Assembly: GCA_034620365.1 (NCBI GenBank)
Contig: JAQGEQ010000186.1
Location: forward strand, 1,736,001 to 1,800,000
Source: Pegea sp. RAD2-039
Taxonomy: Eukaryota; Chordata; Thaliacea; Salpida; Salpidae
Direction of reading: 5' to 3'
DNA length: 64,000 nt
Shown: positions 61,320 through 64,000 of the stretch, piece by piece
Layout: each line of letters opens with the position of its first letter
How positions within the stretch are numbered: position 1 is the first letter of the stretch
Translations under genes and position numbers: made by a program
Notes under the pieces: generated by a model
Told to the model about the DNA's origin: nothing
The model's database searches: none
What the model saw: only the letters and a program-made list of their open reading frames with translations

Positions 61320-62950
61320 TTCAGGATAAATTTATACACCAATAAATATTAAAGTTTATTCTGCGTTTAGCTTCAAGCCTGATAAAGTAAAGATTAGTTT
61401 ATGTTGTCTTCAAAAGCAAATAGTTTTAAGACTTATGGGTTATACGAAATTTGTATTTGGCGTTTGATATGTTCGCTTCTTTTGACGTAAGTACACAAAA
61501 CAACATTTCGCAAATACAATGTAATACAGTTCAATAAGTTAATATTTGAATTTGAAAGAAAGCTTCATATCAAATTTCTACTTTTTACATAATAAAGCTG
61601 TAAACGATTTTAAAATGTCTTAACTCTATACAGCTTTTATAATTGAATGTTTTAACAAATAAATGAAGTTCATCATAAGAATATTTCTTCAATATAAAAT
61701 TTAACCAAATTTTCTATTCAATTTTTCTGTAAAAATTTCATTAAACAAAACTCATGAAAGTATTTTCGGAAAGATATCAAATGTTTTCATGTCTTTTCCC
61801 TTCTTATAAGATAATTTTATAAATCTACATTCAGAGCTCACTTCAGAAATCATTAAACATAATGTAGCAAAAGGTCTTAAACTGTTCAACAATCTTAATT
61901 ATTATGGTCGGAATAGTACAAAACTATCAGTTTAACCCAGCTTTTATTTTGATAAATACTTTTAGTAACATATACCACTTGAGTTGCGTCTGCTACAAGA
62001 AAGCGAGTCTTCGCAAACACTTACCATATGCAAGATTTAGTTTTGAAATTTCTCTTTCAGCTTTTAAAATATTTTTTGTTGAATAATGAAATCAACAAAA
62101 TCTTTGAGAAATAAAATCATCAAACATTAGATGTAGTGAAAAAAGTATTTTATTAAATCAAATTATATTCAAATCAATTATCTCTGCGGTAGTGTTAATT
62201 CATGTTAAGTTCATGTTAATTAATCTGTATTTTTAGTGGAGTAAATTTCTAAGATTTCTTAAATAAAGTTTACATTTGAATTAATAATTCAATTCTTGAG
62301 TTTGGCAATTAAATAATTGTTTAAGAAAAGCAAGTAATGAATATTTGGAAATATTCTGAAATTGTTATCAAAACTTGATCGTTAGATAAATATTCTCGTC
62401 AAAAAGTAAGCTTTATTAAATTTGAGTGAGTCATGTCAAATAAACTAACTCAATCAAATTATCTTCAGCAAAAATAACAAATTCAGACTTAAATTCATTT
62501 GCATAAACTTACTGAAATAATTAATAAAAATTATTATTTAGTGAATTTTGTATCACTTACGATTTTTACCAGGTTTAATCCTTGACTTTTTAGCTTTCAG
62601 GAAAATTTAAAAGGCTACAGCTTATGGTTTTATATGTGACAATTAAAGATATATGTTATGATGCGAATCTATAAACATCTAGTTGAAAATGATTTTAAAT
62701 TCATTCAACGAGTTGTTAATGATTAAAAAAGCTAAATGTTAATAAATGATACTAATATGTTAGAAAGTTAAATAAATAAAAGGGCAGAAAAATTTACTAT
62801 CTAAATAAGACGAACTAAATCAAATATTATGTCCATAAAACATATTTTCAACAAAATGAATGAGAAGGTAAGCAAATATGTAATAACTCAAATGAAAATA
62901 AACAAAAGCAAATTGTATCGAGTTAGATTTTTTTCAAAACAAATTTAAAG
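61320..62950. other. Region between the coiled-coil exon and the fucosyltransferase
   Basis: Contains possible short minus-strand exons of the coiled-coil gene (for example near 62020-62060, donor GTAAGTG), otherwise AT-rich with nothing recognised. Confidence 0.3.
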
Positions 62951-62954
62951 ATGG

Positions 62955-62960
62955 TTTATT
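62955..62960 (-). terminator. Poly(A) signal of the fucosyltransferase gene
   Basis: AATAAA on the minus strand 13 nt after the stop codon. Confidence 0.5.
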
Positions 62961-62973
62961 TACTTTATATGAG

Positions 62974-63966
62974 CTAGAAGTTCATACAATCTTCTCTTTC
63001 TTTTTGATACCAGAATGCTGCCATATCAGGAATAGATTTTCTTGGTAAAATCTTTTCTTTGATCTTTCGGCAAAGAATTTCAGCTCCATAAGTGTCTTTT
63101 TGTTTATTTATAAAGTTTCTCCATTTTTCATTTGTTCTCCATTCAAAATATTTGCGGTATTCAATTGGATTTTTTGATAAGAAGTTTATATGAGCAACCA
63201 GATCTTTTTCATTTTGGAAGTCCTCATAAAAAATATATGAGTTAGGAGGAGCTAACCGATCCATATCCTCTCTAGATGGGCCCCAAACAATTGGAACCAT
63301 CTCCATTTCAAGTGAGTTTTTCCAAAATTTTTCTGTTATATAATCTAAGCAATGATAAGAGTTTTCGAAAGCGATGTAAAATCTAAAAGATTTCTTTTCT
63401 TTTAGTGGCATGTTGTTGTAAATTTCTTTGTTGTTGAAGCAATTTCCATATGTTTCTACTAAAAGTCCTTCATGTATAAGCGAACGAACTAAATTCATTC
63501 GTTTTTTTGCACCAGGAGAGCCATTGTCTCCACAGTTGCTCACAACCCAAAGCTGTAAAATTGTATAAATCTTACTACTGATAGAAAAAAGCTATTTTAA
63601 ACAAATACTTTCCACTTAGACCTGGCAAAATGGTTTTAATAAATAATTTTATGGAAAATCTCTCAAAAAATATCCAAAATATTTCATTACGAAACTTGAA
63701 GCTGTAAATCTTCAAGATATAATTCTAAAGAATTTAAATATGATAAAACTAAACTCACGGTATCTCTAGACTTTGAAGAGATGATCTTTTCGATCTTTTC
63801 TTCTTCTTCGTTCTTTGAGCCCAGATGAAATCTGACCCATTCACTGTAAGGACAAGAAACATCTGAATCTCTACGATAAGTCATCGTCCAGTTAATAAAA
63901 TTGTTCCCAAACTTATCAAGATCAACTTTAAACCATTTTTTCATTGATGGAGGACTCTCTGACATC
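62974..63966 (-). CDS. Alpha-1,3-fucosyltransferase (GT10), C-terminal part, 5' end outside window
   Basis: Two exons, 63966-63759 and 63552-62974, join in phase 0 (CTAGAGATACC|GTGAGT and TTTTACAG|CTTTGG). GT10 enzymes are Golgi type II membrane proteins that move fucose from GDP-fucose to GlcNAc of glycans. Visible: SESPPSM and INWTMTYRRDSDV in the first exon; then LWVVSNCG, YGNC, and the family signature FYIAFENSYHCLDYITEKFW leading to VPIVWGPSRED, LAPPNSYIFYEDF and YFEWR. The C-terminus is complete. The cytosolic tail, membrane anchor and stem lie beyond the right edge. The 206-nt intron has clean borders. Acceptor specificity cannot be told. Confidence 0.9.
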
Positions 63967-64000
63967 CTTAGTATAAAGAGCTGGTCTTGGTGTCTGTGAG

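Noticed and set aside
1..64000. CRISPR arrays, operons, bacterial promoters, canonical tRNA or rRNA genes
   Set aside because: The window is eukaryotic; no regularly spaced repeats and no complete tRNA fold were found beyond the SINE heads.

Overview
AT-rich nuclear DNA of an invertebrate animal. The genes are metazoan (a Wnt, an active-zone ERC/ELKS scaffold, a rhodopsin-class GPCR, a SAND+SAM protein, eIF1, a GT10 fucosyltransferase) and are cut into many exons with canonical GT..AG borders. The sequence does not fix the phylum. Many introns are only about 47-62 nt, while the Wnt introns exceed 3 kb. Exons were joined by hand by requiring open frames, matching phases, GT..AG and family homology; no aligner was used.

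Layout. 0.3-2.9 kb: decayed non-LTR retrotransposon, minus strand (PHD finger, endonuclease, reverse transcriptase). 3.66-6.17 kb: decayed Gypsy-type LTR element with both LTRs visible and an integrase-end remnant. 6.2-24.1 kb: 18 kb with no convincing gene, one GC-richer island near 15 kb. 24.1-33.5 kb: complete five-exon Wnt5-like gene (+), 360 aa. 33.6-39.1 kb: mostly empty, one small candidate ORF. 39.3-39.6 kb: tRNA-derived SINE. 40.1-45.4 kb: 20-exon ERC/ELKS/CAST gene (-), 797 aa, ending in the RIM-binding tail GIWA. 45.5-47.8 kb: nine-exon class A GPCR (+), 434 aa, head-to-head with ERC. 51.4-55.6 kb: 11-exon SAND+SAM gene (+), 708 aa, SAMD11-like. 56.4-57.0 kb: small ORF and a second SINE copy. 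59.4-60.4 kb: four-exon eIF1 gene (+), 115 aa. About 61 kb: last exon of a coiled-coil gene (-), only partly resolved. 62.97 kb to the right edge: C-terminal part of an alpha-1,3-fucosyltransferase (-), running off the window.

The genes are not an operon. The links visible are positional: ERC and the GPCR start 103 bp apart in opposite directions, and eIF1 converges on the coiled-coil gene. Strong 3' splice acceptors sit just before the start codons of ERC, the GPCR and the SAND+SAM gene, so these mRNAs have either unseen 5' exons or a trans-spliced leader. About 13% of the introns assigned use an unusual GTCAGT donor. I found no clear new multi-gene system; the best leads are the acceptor/trans-splicing signal, the ERC-GPCR arrangement, the SAND+SAM architecture with its CpG/ETS-CRE elements, and the SINE family.
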